Program-made: the position numbers and the translations under genes
In this document: positions 3,955 to 5,271 of the stretch, in pieces
Numbering within the stretch: position 1 is the first letter of the stretch
Layout of the letters: the number at the start of each line of letters is the position of its first letter
Origin: Parachlamydiaceae bacterium
GTDB taxonomy: Bacteria > Chlamydiota > Chlamydiia > Chlamydiales > Parachlamydiaceae
Length of the DNA: 5,271 nt
NCBI GenBank assembly: GCA_013817115.1
Contig: JACDDG010000197.1
Coordinates: 1-5,271 of the forward strand
Direction of reading: 5' to 3'
The notes under the pieces: model-generated
What the model saw: the letters and a program-made list of their open reading frames with translations, nothing else
What the model was told of the DNA's origin: nothing
Database searches by the model: none

Positions 3955-5271
3955 ATGTTGGCCACATTAGTCGACAAGGCTTTTGATGATGAAGATTGGC
4001 TTTTTGAAATAAAGCTGGATGGATTTCGGGCTGTCGCAGAGCTTGAGAAAAGCACCGTCAAATTGTATTCAAGAAATCAACTCTCATTCAATCAGCGTTT
4101 CCCCACCATTGTAAATCAATTGAAAAAACTTTCGTTAGATGCGATCTTTGACGGAGAAATTGTTGTTTTAAATAAAAATGGAATTTCTGAATTCCAGAAA
4201 TTGCAAAATCTTAATGAAGATTCAGATGTTTATTACTATGTGTTTGACATTCTCTATTGGGAAGGCCAGGACTTACGAAAAAAAACCGTAATAGAACGCA
4301 AATTGATTCTGGAAAAAATACTTGTTAATACCTCACAGGTTCGGTATTTAGATCATGTGGAAAGATTTGGAATGGATTTTTTTAAGTTTTGTGAGGATAA
4401 AAATCTTGAAGGAATGATAGCAAAGAAAAAAGATAGTCCCTACTTGGAAGGAATACGCTCGAAAAGCTGGCTTAAAATAAAAAATGAGCAGCAACAAGAA
4501 GCTGTCATTTGTGGCTTTACAGAGCCTCGAGGGGGGCGTAAAGGTTTTGGAGCTCTAGTCGTTGGTTTTTATAATAAGGGGAAAATCTATTTTTCAGGTC
4601 ATGTTGGAGGTGGGTTTTCAACCAAAAAAATAAAAGAGATCAAAGTCCTCCTTACCCCCTTGATTATCTCTGAGTGCCCACTTGCTTCAAAACCAAAAAC
4701 AAATACGCAAGTTACGTGGGTGACTCCAAAATACGTTTGTGAGGTAAAATTTAAAGAACTGACTTCGGAGGGTATTATGCGCCAGCCCATTTTTCTAGGA
4801 TTAAGAATGGATAAATCCCTCGATGAAGTTGTAGAGGAGAAGCCCCAATCGACTGAAATTGAGCATAAAAAATCAAAGCAATCGAAAGAATCGAAAGAAG
4901 CGAACCAATCTAAGCCTACAAAGGAAAAAGAATCTCATGTCTCAAAAGCTAATGTTTTAAAGTGTCATATTTCAAGTGGGAATAAAAAAGGAAAAAACAC
5001 AAACCTTCTTGAAGAGTTTCCCTTTTTGACACATTTGGATAAATTGTATTGGGAAAAGGAAAAAATAACTAAAGGAGATGTTTTAGAGTACTACGCTTCG
5101 ATTGCCGATAAGATCTTGCCTTATTTAGTTGATCGTCCACAGGTTCTTAAAAGATTCCCCAACGGGAGCGCACAACCTAGCTTCTATCAAAAAAATCTTG
5201 AAAATCATCCAGATTGGATTTCCACAATTTCTATAAAACATGAAAATAGATCGGTTGACTATTTACTCATT
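3955..5271 (+). CDS. ligD: DNA ligase D: ATP-dependent ligase module and start of primase/polymerase module (partial, runs off window)
   Basis: This ORF has 439 codons and no stop before the window end. Residues 1-180 are the adenylation domain: nucleophile K20 in FEIKLDGFRA, R40 in LYSRN, E68 in FDGEIV, FDIL at 97-100, EGMIAK at 152-157, and SWLKIK at 171-176. Residues 182-290 are the OB-fold with FSGHVGGGF and RQPIFLGLRMDK. A Lys/Ser/Glu-rich linker (about 296-345) leads into the archaeo-eukaryotic-primase-like polymerase module: FLTHLDKLYW, ITKGDVLEYY, ILPYLVDRPQ. The order Lig-Pol after PE matches Pseudomonas-type LigD. The protein seals double-strand breaks with Ku in NHEJ. ATG 3955 has no Shine-Dalgarno and is the Met inside the conserved KPMLATL motif. 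Family-like sequence (KRDIKPHDVKP) continues upstream in frame to 3907, so ATG 3955 is probably not the native start. Read as the second half of a split or frameshifted ligD. Confidence 0.88.
   Translation, partial: MLATLVDKAFDDEDWLFEIKLDGFRAVAELEKSTVKLYSRNQLSFNQRFPTIVNQLKKLSLDAIFDGEIVVLNKNGISEFQKLQNLNEDSDVYYYVFDILYWEGQDLRKKTVIERKLILEKILVNTSQVRYLDHVERFGMDFFKFCEDKNLEGMIAKKKDSPYLEGIRSKSWLKIKNEQQQEAVICGFTEPRGGRKGFGALVVGFYNKGKIYFSGHVGGGFSTKKIKEIKVLLTPLIISECPLASKPKTNTQVTWVTPKYVCEVKFKELTSEGIMRQPIFLGLRMDKSLDEVVEEKPQSTEIEHKKSKQSKESKEANQSKPTKEKESHVSKANVLKCHISSGNKKGKNTNLLEEFPFLTHLDKLYWEKEKITKGDVLEYYASIADKILPYLVDRPQVLKRFPNGSAQPSFYQKNLENHPDWISTISIKHENRSVDYLLI

Noticed and set aside
4599..4790. Minus-strand 63-codon ORF
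   Set aside because: Antisense to the OB-fold part of the LigD ligase module.

Overview
The window looks like a low-GC bacterial chromosome segment. Three things point to an intracellular or amoeba-associated bacterium: an ankyrin-repeat remnant, a membrane-anchored endonuclease/exonuclease/phosphatase (EEP) protein, and repeat-rich spacers around decayed genes. A Chlamydiales relative (Parachlamydia/Protochlamydia type) is my best guess, but this is an inference from style and no marker gene here proves it.

Layout. Bases 1-104 hold the last 33 codons of an unrecognised plus-strand gene. Bases 105-428 are non-coding, with two hairpins and members of a repeat family that reappears near 2.7-2.9 kb. 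Bases 429-1784 (minus) encode a 451-residue EEP-superfamily protein with two N-terminal membrane segments and a complete set of catalytic motifs. Upstream of it on the same strand, 1859-2197 is a short ORF cut off inside an ankyrin repeat, just before a (GT)n microsatellite. Diverging from it, 2251-2475 (plus) is an ORF remnant without an ATG start. Bases 2476-3146 have no gene. They hold a 158-bp palindromic element (2493-2650) with an apparent 5-bp target-site duplication, then degenerate repeats of about 97 bp, a weak terminator and the promoter region of the next operon.

The right part is a plus-strand DNA-repair operon. A 60-residue DUF6496-type basic protein (3147-3329) is followed after 12 nt by the phosphoesterase (PE) module of DNA ligase D (3342-3917). 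Next come the ATP-dependent ligase module and the start of the primase/polymerase module (from 3955, running off the window). PE, Lig and Pol are normally one polypeptide used in non-homologous end joining. Here PE ends in two tandem stops right after a run of nine A, and the ligase frame continues in another phase with no good start of its own. A one-base change in the A9 tract would restore a full PE-Lig-Pol LigD. No Ku gene is in the window.

The points most worth following are the split ligD at the A9 tract and the 158-bp palindrome. All five mismatches in the palindrome's 47-bp stem are G-U compatible on the plus-strand RNA.
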